Source: an uncultured Hyphomicrobiales bacterium (GTDB lineage Bacteria > Pseudomonadota > Alphaproteobacteria > Rhizobiales > Beijerinckiaceae). From it: a stretch of DNA of 64,000 nucleotides. The notes under the pieces are model-generated. The model did no database searches. It was given only the letters and a program-made list of their open reading frames with translations, and was not told where the DNA came from. Location of the stretch: NCBI GenBank assembly GCA_903902915.1, contig CAIUWR010000065.1, positions 36,101 through 100,100 of the forward strand. Direction: 5' to 3'. Positions 18,467-27,078 of this stretch are shown piece by piece; the first letter of the stretch is position 1, and each line of letters opens with the position of its first letter. The position numbers and the translations under genes are program-made.

Positions 18467-20440
18467 CTACTCCGCCGGCTGCGCGGCCGAAGCGCGCGCG
18501 CGGCGGGCGACGCCGATGCGCAGGCGTCGATCCGACAGGGACAGGCCTCCGCCAAACGCCATGAGCAGCGCGCCGATCCAGATCAGCGCCACCCAGGGCT
18601 TCCAGTAGAGCCGGGCGTCCAGCGATCCATCGGGATTTTGCTCGGACAGGCTGACATAGACCTGGCCAAAGCCCAAAGTGGAAATCCCCGCCTCGGTCGT
18701 GGGCATCTGCCGCGACGGATAGAAGCGGCGCGCTGGTTCAATGGTCGCCACCACCATGCCGCCGGAGCGAATCTCCATGGGCGCGATGGTCGCCTCGAAA
18801 TTCGGGCCGGGCCGCTTGACGATTTCGCCGACCACCAGTTGATACGGCCCAAGCGCGATCCGGTCGCCCGGCTTCACCGCCTGCACCCGCTCCACGCCCC
18901 ACCCCGTCGCGGCGAGGCCGAAGAGGGTGACGCCAACGCCCGCATGGGCGAAGGCCGTGCCCCAGGCCGAGCGCGGCAGGCCCAGCGCGCGGGCAAGCGC
19001 GACGCCCGCAGTCGCGCCATGACCGATGATGCGGCCATAGACCTCCGCAAAAGAACCGATCACCAGATAGGCGGCGATGGCGACGCCTACAATCGAAAGC
19101 ACCGGCCCGCCTCGCATGGCGCCGAACAGCAGCGCCACTGCAAAGCCCGCAGCGACCGCAACCATCAACCGCTGCGCCGCGCCCAGCAGATCGCCGCGTT
19201 TCCAGGCCAACATCTGTCCAAGCGGCATCACGAGCATGATGGGCGCGAAGATCGGTCCGAAGGTCAGGTTGAAGAAGGGGGCGCCCACGGAAATTTTCTC
19301 GCCCGCGATCGACTCAAGCGCGAGCGGGTAGAGCGTGCCGACGAAAACCGTGGCGCAGCAGGTGGTCAGCAGCAGATTGTTCAGCACCAGTGCGCCCTCG
19401 CGCGACACCGGCGCGAAAATGCCCCCCGGCCGCAAGCGCGACGCCCGCCAGGCGAAGAGCGCCAACGAACCGCCGATGAAAAACACGAGGATCGCCAGAA
19501 TGAACACGCCGCGCGCCGGATCATTGGCGAAGGCGTGCACCGACGTCAGCACGCCCGAGCGCACCAGAAAAGTGCCGAGCAAGGAGAGCGAGAAGGCGAG
19601 GATGGCGAGAAAGATCGTCCAGATCTTCAACGCGTCGCGCTTCTCCATCACCGCCGCCGTATGAAGCAGCGCGGTTCCCGCCAGCCATGGCATGAGCGAG
19701 GCGTTCTCGACCGGATCCCAGAACCAGAAGCCGCCCCAGCCAAGCGTGTAATAGGCCCAGTAGGAGCCCATCGCGATGCCGAGCGTCAGGAAGATCCAGG
19801 CGAGCAGCGTCCATGGCCGCACGAATCGCGCCCAGGAGGCGTCGATGCGTCCGCAGATCAGCGCGGCGGCGGCGAAGGAGAAGGTGATCGAGAAGCCGAC
19901 ATAGCCCAGATAGAGCAGCGGCGGATGGATCGCGAGGCCGAGGTCTTGCAGAATCGGGTTGAGGTCGTTCCCCTCGATGGGCGGCTGCGCGAGGCGCAGA
20001 AAAGGGTTCGACGTCAGCAGGATGAAGAACAGAAAGGCGGCGCCGATCCATGCCTGCACCGCAAGCGTCGCGGCGGCCAGATCTTCCGGCATGGCCCGCG
20101 AGCCCAGCGCCACAAGGGCGCCGAACAAAGCAAGGATCAGCACCCACAGGAGCATAGAGCCCTCATGGTTGCCCCAGACGCCGGAGATTTTGTAGATCAG
20201 CGGTTTGGCGGAATGAGAATTCTCGACCACGTTGAGCAGCGAGAAATCCGACGTCAGATAGGCATGGGTCAGCGCCGCGAAAGCGAGCGCGATCAGCAGG
20301 AATTGCATCACGGCGACCGGCCGCGCGGTGGCCATCAAGGCCGCATCGCCCCGCCACACGCCCCATAGCGGCGCAGTTGACTGCACGAGGGCGAGCGCGA
20401 GCGCCAGAACCAGAGCGTAGTGGCCGATCTCCGTGATCAT
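18467..20440 (-). CDS. ccmF: Haem lyase subunit CcmF/CycK
   Basis: A 657-residue polytopic inner-membrane protein of the cytochrome c haem lyase. It carries the tryptophan-rich signature GGFWFWDPVENASLMPWL, proposed to handle haem on the periplasmic face, followed by further helices with conserved histidines. The ATG at 20440 was chosen because it opens the first hydrophobic helix (ITEIGHYALVLALALALV); the longer frame upstream only shadows ccmE. It starts 7 bases after ccmE. With CcmH and CcmI it attaches haem delivered by CcmE to apocytochromes. Confidence 0.95.
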   Translation of the reverse strand: MITEIGHYALVLALALALVQSTAPLWGVWRGDAALMATARPVAVMQFLLIALAFAALTHAYLTSDFSLLNVVENSHSAKPLIYKISGVWGNHEGSMLLWVLILALFGALVALGSRAMPEDLAAATLAVQAWIGAAFLFFILLTSNPFLRLAQPPIEGNDLNPILQDLGLAIHPPLLYLGYVGFSITFSFAAAALICGRIDASWARFVRPWTLLAWIFLTLGIAMGSYWAYYTLGWGGFWFWDPVENASLMPWLAGTALLHTAAVMEKRDALKIWTIFLAILAFSLSLLGTFLVRSGVLTSVHAFANDPARGVFILAILVFFIGGSLALFAWRASRLRPGGIFAPVSREGALVLNNLLLTTCCATVFVGTLYPLALESIAGEKISVGAPFFNLTFGPIFAPIMLVMPLGQMLAWKRGDLLGAAQRLMVAVAAGFAVALLFGAMRGGPVLSIVGVAIAAYLVIGSFAEVYGRIIGHGATAGVALARALGLPRSAWGTAFAHAGVGVTLFGLAATGWGVERVQAVKPGDRIALGPYQLVVGEIVKRPGPNFEATIAPMEIRSGGMVVATIEPARRFYPSRQMPTTEAGISTLGFGQVYVSLSEQNPDGSLDARLYWKPWVALIWIGALLMAFGGGLSLSDRRLRIGVARRARASAAQPAE

Positions 20441-20447
20441 GCGCGCC

Positions 20448-20906
20448 TCAATTGTTCGATGCGGGCGCGGGCGCGCCGCCATTCCACACGCCCTGTTTCT
20501 TGAGCGCGTCGGCCACCTCGCGGGGCATGTATTTTTCGTCGTGTTTGGCGAGAACGCTGTCGGCAAGGAATTGGCCCCGCCCGAGCAGAACGCCCTCGGC
20601 CACCACCCCCTGCCCTTCGCGGAACAGATCCGGCACCTGCCCCGTATAGGCGACACGCACCTCCTTATGGGAATCGGTGATGACGAAGGTCATGGATTTG
20701 TTCTGGCCATGCTGCAACGAGCCCTCTTTCACAAGGCCGCCAATACGCAGCCGCGTGCCGGGGCTCGGCGCCTTTTCGGCAAGTTCGCTGGGGCCGTAGA
20801 AGAACACGATGGAATCGCGCATGGCGAAGAGCACAAGCCCCGCCGCCACGCCCAGAACGACAAGCATGGATGCGATGAGCGTCAGTCTGCGGCCCTTGCG
20901 GGTCAT
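20448..20906 (-). CDS. ccmE: Haem chaperone CcmE/CycJ
   Basis: A 152-residue periplasmic haem chaperone anchored by one N-terminal helix (about 8-29). The covalent haem-binding His122 lies in [12 protein letters not shown], with Tyr126 as the usual axial ligand. The C-terminal tail is short and flexible. The start at 20906 gives the standard family length; the longer in-frame ORF to 21305 shadows ccmI. It is 4 bases after ccmI and 7 before ccmF. Confidence 0.95.
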   Translation of the reverse strand: MTRKGRRLTLIASMLVVLGVAAGLVLFAMRDSIVFFYGPSELAEKAPSPGTRLRIGGLVKEGSLQHGQNKSMTFVITDSHKEVRVAYTGQVPDLFREGQGVVAEGVLLGRGQFLADSVLAKHDEKYMPREVADALKKQGVWNGGAPAPASNN

Positions 20907-20910
20907 TGGC

Positions 20911-21981
20911 TCAACCTCCCAGCCCGAGTTCACGGGCCAAAGCGTCCAGCGCGGCGTCAGCGCCCAGCGCCTTGCGCGCTTCGGCCAAAGCCGCGCGCGC
21001 CTTCTCTGGCTCGCGCAGCACCGTATAGGCCCGCACCAGCCGCGACCATTCCTCAAGATTGCCGCCACTCGCGAGGCGGGCGGCCAGGCCCTCGACCATG
21101 CTCCGGATCGCCGCCTCACGCTCGGCGGGCGCCAGGGCGGCGATGGCGGTGCCCTGCGACGGGGCCGCCGCTTCGCCGCCAAGCTTGGCGATACGCTCCC
21201 GCACCATGGGCGCGAACGCCGCATCAGGGGGAGCGTCGGCCAGAAGCCTTGTGAAGCCATCCAACGCCCGCGCCTTGTCGCCCTGCTGCTCAGCCGCCAG
21301 CGCAAGATAGAAGCGCGGCTCCAGACGGCCGGGCTCTGCGGCCAGCGCTTTCTCGAAGGCGGCCTGCGCCTCAGCGCTCACCCTCCCCTCATTGGCGAAG
21401 ATGAGCGATTGGCCCAAAGTGATGAGCAAATCAGGCGACGCGCCCTGAAGGCGGATCAGGTTGCGATAGGCACGAGCCGCGTCCCCGGCGCGGCCGAGCC
21501 CCACATAGACCTGCGCCACGATCTCCCAGCCGCGCGCATCGTCCGGCTCCTGCGCCAGATGCGCCTCGATGCGGGCGAGCGCCGCGGCCATATCCATATT
21601 CGCGGGCGCGGCCTGAAGCCGGGCTTGCAGGGGCATATCCACATAGTCGGGGGCGCCAAGGCGCAAATAAAGTCCCACGGTCAGAAGAGGAACGGCGAGA
21701 ATGACCAAAAGCGAGGCGATTTTCGCGCCCTGTCGGCCAACCGGCGCAGGCTCTTCAGTCGTCGCCCCAAGCAAGCGCCGCGCCGCCTCGGTCCTGGCCG
21801 CCTCGCCATCATCGACGGTCATCAGGCCGCGCGTCACATCGCGTTCGATGTCCGCCAATTCCGCGTGGTAAAGGTTGACCTCAACGCGCCGACCCGGCGC
21901 AACACGCGGCTTCCCGGCCAGCGGCCAAAGGAAGGCCAACACCGCCGCGCCTGTCATGGTGGCGAAAACAACCCAGATCAT
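20911..21981 (-). CDS. ccmI: Apocytochrome c chaperone CcmI/CycH
   Basis: A 356-residue protein with an N-terminal helix, a heptad-rich cytoplasmic loop, a second helix at about 95-112 and a periplasmic TPR region ([20 protein letters not shown] onward). This is the layout of CcmI/CycH, which holds apocytochrome c for haem ligation. It leads the ccmI-E-F-H operon. The helix and TPR layout, rather than strong point motifs, support the call, and the neighbours make it secure. Confidence 0.92.
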   Translation of the reverse strand: MIWVVFATMTGAAVLAFLWPLAGKPRVAPGRRVEVNLYHAELADIERDVTRGLMTVDDGEAARTEAARRLLGATTEEPAPVGRQGAKIASLLVILAVPLLTVGLYLRLGAPDYVDMPLQARLQAAPANMDMAAALARIEAHLAQEPDDARGWEIVAQVYVGLGRAGDAARAYRNLIRLQGASPDLLITLGQSLIFANEGRVSAEAQAAFEKALAAEPGRLEPRFYLALAAEQQGDKARALDGFTRLLADAPPDAAFAPMVRERIAKLGGEAAAPSQGTAIAALAPAEREAAIRSMVEGLAARLASGGNLEEWSRLVRAYTVLREPEKARAALAEARKALGADAALDALARELGLGG

Positions 21982-22047
21982 GGAGCGTTGTTTAGCCTGT
22001 AATGGAGGCGAAGGGAAAGGCGAATTCGTCGCAGCCGCCCCCTGCCC

Positions 22048-23439
22048 TCACACCACCGGCAAGAGCGCCCGCACCCGCAGCCCGCCCAGCGAACTATCTT
22101 CCAGCTTCACTTCGCCCCCGTGCACGGCGACCAGATCGCTCACAATGGACAGGCCAAGACCTGAGCCGGGCTTCGTTTCATCCAGTCGGCGCCCACGCGC
22201 CAGCGCCGAAGCTCGCGTTTCCTGCGGCAAGCCAGGCCCATCGTCGTCGATGACGATCTCTAGCCAGGGGCGCCCCGCCTCTGCGTCGATCTGTCGGGAA
22301 GCGCGGATCGCCACCTGACGGTCCGCCCATTTGCCGGCGTTATCGAGGAGATTGCCGATCATCTCCTCAAAATCCTGCCGTTCGCCGCGAAACCTCAAGC
22401 CAGGCTCGACCTCGACCGAAAATGCGAGCCCACGCCCGGCATAAATCTTTTCAAAGGTCCGCACGAGGGCCGCCGCCACCGGCTCCACCTCCGTCACCGC
22501 TCCAATCACATGGGTGCGGGCGGCGGCGCGGGCGCGGTCAAGGTACCAGGTCACCTGATCGCTCATGATCCGGGCCTGCTCTTCGACCTTCTCGGCCAGC
22601 GGCGTGCTTTCCGAACGCGCGTCGTTGATCAGCACGCTGAGCGGCGTTTTGAGCGCATGTGCGAGATTGCCCACCTGCGTGCGGGCGCGTTCCAGAATTT
22701 GCCGATTTGACGCGATCAACAGGTTCAGCTCCCCCGCCAAGGGCGCGAGATCCTCCGGAAACACGCCATCGATCCGGTCGCGCGCGCCCTGGCGGATCGC
22801 GGAGACCTCCTCCTGCAAGGCGCGCAACGGACGCAGGCCGAACCGCACCTGCATGGCGGCGGCGCCCGCCAGGGCGATGGCGAGCACCCCGAAAGTGACC
22901 GCCAGAGCGACATCGAACCACCAGATCTGCGCCTCGACCTCTCCGGTCGTCGCCGCCACCTGAACGAGGTAGACGCCAGAATCCCCGACGTCGATCTCCC
23001 GTTCCACGATGCGGATCCGTCGCCCTTCCGGCCCTGTGGCGTAGCCACTGCGCGAGCCGCCAAGCCCCGCCTGCACCCCGAGTGTCGAAAGGCGGGGCAA
23101 ATGCGCGGCGAACAGCGAGCGAGAGGCGCGGAACTCGGGTTTTTCAACATCGAGCCGCGTCACCTCCCAATACCACCCCGACAGGGTCAATTCGAACTGC
23201 GGTTCGCCAAGCTGTCCAGGCTCAAGCCGAGGATCGTCGCCCGGCGCCGCCACGTCAGCGACGATGGCGCGAAGATAGACGTCCAGGCGCTGGTCGAACG
23301 CCTGTTCCGTCGTGCGGCGATAAATGCCGGAAATGATGACGCCCGCCACCAGCAGCAGCGCCACGCTCCACATGATGGCGGACAGAAAGAGCCGCTGGGC
23401 GATCGACCGCGCCTTTGCGCCCCGCAGCCCCCAAACCAT
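22048..23439 (-). CDS. Sensor histidine kinase, FeuQ/PhoQ-like
   Basis: A 463-residue membrane kinase with helices at about 17-40 and 172-192, a periplasmic sensor domain between them, then HAMP. The dimerisation/acceptor region has His261 (NLAHALKTPLSVL) and the HATPase domain has NLLDNAGKWAD and GSGLGLSIV. The AHALKTPL form is typical of PhoQ-class kinases. Its start overlaps the regulator stop (ATGA). In rhizobia the FeuP/FeuQ pair responds to low osmolarity and controls cyclic glucan export; assignment here rests on the partner and the small upstream PepSY gene and is tentative. Confidence 0.85.
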   Translation of the reverse strand: MVWGLRGAKARSIAQRLFLSAIMWSVALLLVAGVIISGIYRRTTEQAFDQRLDVYLRAIVADVAAPGDDPRLEPGQLGEPQFELTLSGWYWEVTRLDVEKPEFRASRSLFAAHLPRLSTLGVQAGLGGSRSGYATGPEGRRIRIVEREIDVGDSGVYLVQVAATTGEVEAQIWWFDVALAVTFGVLAIALAGAAAMQVRFGLRPLRALQEEVSAIRQGARDRIDGVFPEDLAPLAGELNLLIASNRQILERARTQVGNLAHALKTPLSVLINDARSESTPLAEKVEEQARIMSDQVTWYLDRARAAARTHVIGAVTEVEPVAAALVRTFEKIYAGRGLAFSVEVEPGLRFRGERQDFEEMIGNLLDNAGKWADRQVAIRASRQIDAEAGRPWLEIVIDDDGPGLPQETRASALARGRRLDETKPGSGLGLSIVSDLVAVHGGEVKLEDSSLGGLRVRALLPVV

Positions 23440-24116
23440 CAGCGCGGCGCGCCGGAGACAGGCGGCTCAAGCAAATAGCCGAGGCCCCGCACCGTCTGGA
23501 TCAAATCGACGCCGAGCTTCTTGCGCAAGCGGCCCATGAAGACCTCGATGGTGTTGGAATCGCGATCGAAGTCCTGATCGTAGAGATGTTCGACAAGCTC
23601 CGTGCGCGAGATCACGCGGCCGGTGTGATGCATCAGATAGGCGAGCAGGCGATATTCATGGGAGGTGAGCTTGACCGGCGCGCCATCCACCACGACCCGC
23701 CCGGCCTTGGTATCGAGCCGCACGGAACCACAGACCAGATCGCTGGTGGCGTGCCCCGCCGCACGGCGCAGAAGGGCCCGCACCCGCGCCAGAACCTCCT
23801 CCATATGGAAAGGCTTGGCGACGTAATCGTCGGCGCCGGCGTCAAACCCCTGCACCTTGTCGCTCCAGCGATCCCGAGCCGTCAGGATCAGGACCGGCAT
23901 CTTGCGGCCAGCGGCGCGCCACTGCTCAAGTATGGTGACGCCGTCCTTGCGCGGCAAACCAATGTCGAGCACCACAGCGTCATAGGGCTCCGTATCACCG
24001 AGAAAATGGCCTTCATCGCCGTCATAGGCCCTGTCAACGGCATAGCCCGCCTGTTCCAGCGCGGTCACGAGTTGCCGGTTGAGATCCTTGTCGTCCTCCA
24101 CCACAAGCAGGCGCAA
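23439..24116 (-). CDS. OmpR/PhoP-family response regulator, FeuP-like (TTG start)
   Basis: A 225-residue regulator with receiver residues EDD (7-9), phospho-acceptor Asp51 (VVLDIGLP) and the conserved Lys in VAKPF. The winged helix contains DRDSNTIEVFMGRLRKKLG, very close to what I recall of rhizobial FeuP/PhoP. The start codon is TTG: an AGGAG box sits just upstream and the protein begins at the first receiver strand; no in-frame ATG is available there. It follows the small PepSY gene by 24 bases and overlaps the kinase. Confidence 0.88.
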   Translation of the reverse strand: MRLLVVEDDKDLNRQLVTALEQAGYAVDRAYDGDEGHFLGDTEPYDAVVLDIGLPRKDGVTILEQWRAAGRKMPVLILTARDRWSDKVQGFDAGADDYVAKPFHMEEVLARVRALLRRAAGHATSDLVCGSVRLDTKAGRVVVDGAPVKLTSHEYRLLAYLMHHTGRVISRTELVEHLYDQDFDRDSNTIEVFMGRLRKKLGVDLIQTVRGLGYLLEPPVSGAPR

Positions 24117-24140
24117 TCAAATCTCCTGTCGTCGGCCATT

Positions 24141-24467
24141 TCAAAGATTCGAGCGCCCGTTCACGAGGGAGCCATCCTCAGCCTTGATGAAGACCCGCAG
24201 CACTTTCCCGTCCCGGCGCAACAGCGTTATCTCATAAACATAGTCTTCATTCCAGCGGCAGAGTCGGCTGCGCAGCGGCTCGGCATGAGCGATAGCCGCC
24301 GCAGACCGAAGCGCGCTCGCGGGATCCGTGAACCTGTTATTCGTGACCGCCTCGCGCGCATCGCCGGGATTGAGGCAAGCGCGGTCCAGATGCGGAGCCT
24401 CGGCGCCAAGCGCCGGGCCAACAACAAGCAGGGCGACAAACGCCGGAACAAAAAGTTGAAAGGTCAT
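24141..24467 (-). CDS. Small secreted PepSY-domain protein, FeuN-like candidate
   Basis: A 108-residue protein with a signal peptide (MTFQLFVPAFVALLVVG, cleavage near residue 22) and a C-terminal PepSY-like strand pair (YVYEITLLRRDGKVLRVFI). It lies directly before the FeuP/FeuQ-like pair on the same strand. Known rhizobial FeuN is a small periplasmic inhibitor of FeuQ encoded beside feuPQ, so that role is a reasonable guess, but sequence identity to FeuN could not be tested. Its ATG overlaps the stop of the phage-type outer spanin gene (ATGA), an unusual junction. Confidence 0.65.
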   Translation of the reverse strand: MTFQLFVPAFVALLVVGPALGAEAPHLDRACLNPGDAREAVTNNRFTDPASALRSAAAIAHAEPLRSRLCRWNEDYVYEITLLRRDGKVLRVFIKAEDGSLVNGRSNL

Positions 24468-24805
24468 GGGGAAGACTGTCGCTCCCCGAAAATGAATGGC
24501 GCATGAACGCCAGGACCAAAGGCGGCCTCCTGCGCCCGCACATGAGCGGCGAGCGCCCCGTGCCGCCCCTTGCATTGCGCCAGAGCCATCCGGTCCAGCC
24601 CCCACAAACGTGCGACATCCCGGGCGGAAAGACCCGCCTGCGGAAGCTGGCGGACCGAATCACACGGCCGTGTCAGGCTGTCAGGGGCGCGCGCCGGCGG
24701 AGCCGACGTCACGACCAATGGCGTCGAGGGCGCGCACGACGCCAACGCCAAGGCAAAGCCCGCCACTGGCGGAATCGCCAGCCGACTGCGCCAACAATGC
24801 ATCAT
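24464..24805 (-). CDS. Outer-membrane spanin lipoprotein (Rz1/LysC-like)
   Basis: A 113-residue predicted lipoprotein: basic N-terminus, short hydrophobic run and lipobox LASC with Cys24 as the lipidation site. A proline-rich stretch follows, then PCDSVRQLP and LWGLDRMALAQCKGRHG. The paired cysteines and the W..DR..L..C..RH pattern match Rz1/LysC-type outer spanins of tailed phages. The first 125 bases lie inside the inner-spanin gene in another frame, the classic overlapping arrangement. Product: partner of the inner spanin for outer-membrane disruption at lysis. Confidence 0.75.
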   Translation of the reverse strand: MMHCWRSRLAIPPVAGFALALASCAPSTPLVVTSAPPARAPDSLTRPCDSVRQLPQAGLSARDVARLWGLDRMALAQCKGRHGALAAHVRAQEAAFGPGVHAPFIFGERQSSP

Positions 24806-25055
24806 AGCTCTCCTGAAGCTGATCACGCGCGCGCTCCAGATCGGCGACCTGCGCGTTGGTGACGGCGAGCGCGGCTTCCGCAGCCGCACGCTGACGGGCG
24901 GATTCAGCATCCACCGCGCGAAGAACATCCGCCCGCCCGGCGGCGGACCCTTGCGCATAGGCGCGGCTGACCGCGTGGGACAACCACGCAGCGCCGCCCA
25001 TGAAGCTGAGGAGGAGGACGGCCAAAGCCGCCCCCCAGATTTGCAGCCGCCCCAT
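24681..25055 (-). CDS. Inner-membrane spanin (Rz-like)
   Basis: A 124-residue protein with one N-terminal transmembrane helix (about 6-24) and a long alanine/glutamate-rich coiled coil (about 45-90, VTNAQVADLERARDQLQESY), the build of phage Rz proteins. The ATG at 25055 begins 1 base after the holin stop; a 12-codon extension would run into the holin gene. Its 3' part overlaps the outer-spanin gene. Position after endolysin and holin supports the lysis role. Confidence 0.7.
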   Translation of the reverse strand: MGRLQIWGAALAVLLLSFMGGAAWLSHAVSRAYAQGSAAGRADVLRAVDAESARQRAAAEAALAVTNAQVADLERARDQLQESYDALLAQSAGDSASGGLCLGVGVVRALDAIGRDVGSAGARP

Positions 25056-25056
25056 C

Positions 25057-25269
25057 TCAGGCGATCGGCTGGGTGGCGCGCAGCCGCCCAACGATGGCGT
25101 TCAAACCACCCACAAGAGCGGTCAGCGCGGCTCCAAAGCCAGCCATGTCGGACGCCTTCCACGCCAGCCAGGCGCCGGTGGCGGAAGACCCCACCACTGC
25201 GATTGCGGACCAGATGGTCTGGGAGGCCCAGAAAGGCTTCGTATCGGAAACAGTCGTCGCATCAGTCAT
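25057..25269 (-). CDS. Holin-like small membrane protein of the GTA lysis module
   Basis: A 70-residue protein with one or two weak hydrophobic segments (TIWSAIAVVGSSATGAWLAW and FGAALTALVGGLNAIVG) and a basic tail. AAGGAG lies just upstream of its ATG. It sits between the GH108 endolysin and the spanin genes, the place of the holin that releases endolysin through the inner membrane in R. capsulatus GTA. Size and topology fit; there is no catalytic motif to confirm. Confidence 0.7.
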   Translation of the reverse strand: MTDATTVSDTKPFWASQTIWSAIAVVGSSATGAWLAWKASDMAGFGAALTALVGGLNAIVGRLRATQPIA

Positions 25270-25270
25270 A

Positions 25271-25852
25271 TCAACACTCCTTGGTTTGCGCCGCAGCGCG
25301 GGAAAGCTCTTGCAAGGATGCGGGCTCCGGCTTGGGAGCGCTGACGCACATGGCCAGCGCAGCGCGCTCCAGCGTCTCCATCCGCGCAGTCCAGCCGCGA
25401 CGGAACACCAGCCAGGTGCTCAACCGCTTGAGAAAATTCATGCGCAATGTGCAAAGATCGCGCACGAGGGTCGCCGGATCGGTCGCTTGCGCAGCCCGCA
25501 GGCAGCGACGGGACATAAGGCCGTCCTGCTGGAAACCCAGCGCGTTCTGCAATGTGCGCACCGCCGCCTTTGGACCCGAATTCACGGCATGGTCGAACAC
25601 CACCGCATCCACGCCAGCGGGCAAATCATCCGCCCGCACGGCGGACCAATAAATGGTGCGGTAAATCTCGGACGCCTCAGCCCGCGTCAACGCGCGCACG
25701 TCGGCCTTTGACACGGCATGTCCGCGCACGCCAGCGAGCGTCGCGCGCGTGATGCCCATATTGGTCGCCCCTCCAGGATCGGCCGCTTCATCAACGAACC
25801 CGCCCTCGGCGCGCAAAGTCAGCGTAAGGCAATCGTCGAAATTCGAACGCAT
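25271..25852 (-). CDS. GTA endolysin, glycoside hydrolase family 108 N-acetylmuramidase
   Basis: A 193-residue lysozyme. The N-terminus carries the catalytic Glu in the EGGF motif (residues 16-19), followed by DPGGATNMGIT, the signature of GH108 muramidases. A peptidoglycan-binding-type C-terminal region follows (VDAVVFDHAVNSGPKAAVR). The ATG at 25852 was chosen since the domain starts there; the ORF further upstream is not conserved-looking. R. capsulatus GTA uses a GH108 endolysin with a holin for release, and the same pair is adjacent here. Confidence 0.88.
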   Translation of the reverse strand: MRSNFDDCLTLTLRAEGGFVDEAADPGGATNMGITRATLAGVRGHAVSKADVRALTRAEASEIYRTIYWSAVRADDLPAGVDAVVFDHAVNSGPKAAVRTLQNALGFQQDGLMSRRCLRAAQATDPATLVRDLCTLRMNFLKRLSTWLVFRRGWTARMETLERAALAMCVSAPKPEPASLQELSRAAAQTKEC

Positions 25853-25913
25853 GACAACACCCCTTATGATTGGAAAAACCGTAAAACCCAACGCGCTCTT
25901 CGCGCTCAAAAGA

Positions 25914-27056
25914 TCAGGCGCCTCGCACCATGACGCCCTGAAAGTAAGAACCGCTCTGGCTAGCGTTGAGCGTGCTGACGACGTCGCTGTAAATGTAGAC
26001 CTCCAGATAGTCCGTCGAGCCATTCAAATAAACGAGAGCGGACACATGCGATTGCAGATTGGAGCCGCCCGACAGCACAGCGTCATTCCCGGACTTATAA
26101 GTTACGCCATTCTTGTAGAGCACGACGAACCATTCTCCAGACCCTGTTCCGGTCCGCCTCAAACTGGAACTCACCTGGTAATAACCAGCAACCGTGGGCT
26201 TGAAGCGATAGTTGGTCGTTGCATCAAAGCAATTCGCGGTGTCGAACTCCTTCGATTTGAACTGCGCCTTTACAAAAATGCCCGCGGAAAGCGTCTGCTG
26301 GGCTGACACCCAGACTGAAAAAGCAGGCCCATTGACCGCCTGCTTTCCATTCACCGAAATGTCTCCGGCCACATCAAGCTTCGTTGCAGGCGCTGCGGCT
26401 CCAACGCCAACATTCCCGGTGGCGGGATCGACATTCAACGCGACTGACCACGACGCGCCATCCGCCGATACTTTCACCCTGTAAACATCATCGCCCATGA
26501 GGCCCGTTTCCGCACGCCCCGACCAATTCGACTGGTAGAGCTGCGAAACGGTCATGCCGCTTCCTTGTTTGTTGAGCTTGAAGCGCAGATCGCCGGTGCC
26601 TCCCTCAGACACATTTTGCGAAGCAAAAAGCACATTGTTGAGCTTGGCGGACAGTGGATTTCCGGAATCGGAAGCAGTGCCGATACCCAACTTCGCAAAC
26701 TGATCGAGAGGCGACCTGCCAGACGCAATTTCTCGCCACGCGGAACCATCATAAACCTGCAAGGACAGGGTTGCGGCTATGAAAGTCCGCCAACCTGCAA
26801 CCGGCGCAAGAAATAGCCAGGCGCCATCCTGCAGACAGGCGATCTGATCAGCCTGACCCAGAAAAACACCTGTGGGGGTGCGCGACACAAGATAGCGCGT
26901 ACCCTCGACGCAGGAAGCGGCAGGCGCGTCGGCGAGGGAGGCGACGCTGAGATGCGTCAAGGCGTCGAGCCGCACAAGAGCATCATTATGCGTCACATGC
27001 TTTTGCGCTTGCGCCGCATCCATCAATGGCAAGGAAAGTCTGAGCGTATCTGTCAT
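25914..27056 (-). CDS. GTA/phage tail fibre: DUF2793 N-terminus with C1q/TNF-like C-terminal domain
   Basis: A 380-residue protein in three parts. Residues 1-115 are a DUF2793 module (PLMDAAQAQKHVTHNDAL, then GWRTFIAATLSLQVYDG), the attachment domain also present in an R. capsulatus GTA tail fibre. The middle (about 115-245) is a low-complexity shaft ending in the fibre-type repeat TGNVGVGAAAPATKLDV. Residues about 250-380 look like a C1q/TNF-type jelly roll: FSVWVSA, YRFKPTVAGYYQVS, WFVVLYKNG and a YFQGVMV ending. Such trimeric heads are plausible receptor-binding tips. It follows g15 by 22 bases. Confidence 0.75.
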   Translation of the reverse strand: MTDTLRLSLPLMDAAQAQKHVTHNDALVRLDALTHLSVASLADAPAASCVEGTRYLVSRTPTGVFLGQADQIACLQDGAWLFLAPVAGWRTFIAATLSLQVYDGSAWREIASGRSPLDQFAKLGIGTASDSGNPLSAKLNNVLFASQNVSEGGTGDLRFKLNKQGSGMTVSQLYQSNWSGRAETGLMGDDVYRVKVSADGASWSVALNVDPATGNVGVGAAAPATKLDVAGDISVNGKQAVNGPAFSVWVSAQQTLSAGIFVKAQFKSKEFDTANCFDATTNYRFKPTVAGYYQVSSSLRRTGTGSGEWFVVLYKNGVTYKSGNDAVLSGGSNLQSHVSALVYLNGSTDYLEVYIYSDVVSTLNASQSGSYFQGVMVRGA

Positions 27057-27078
27057 GTTTCAAGACCTCTGTGAAAAT

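Noticed and set aside
18038..20368. 776-codon plus-strand frame opposite ccmF/ccmH
   Set aside because: Antisense shadow of recognised ccm genes; very rich in R, H, Q and E.
25875..25915. GAGCGCGAAGAGCGC repeat between fibre and endolysin genes as a terminator
   Set aside because: Stem is too short and no T run follows directly.
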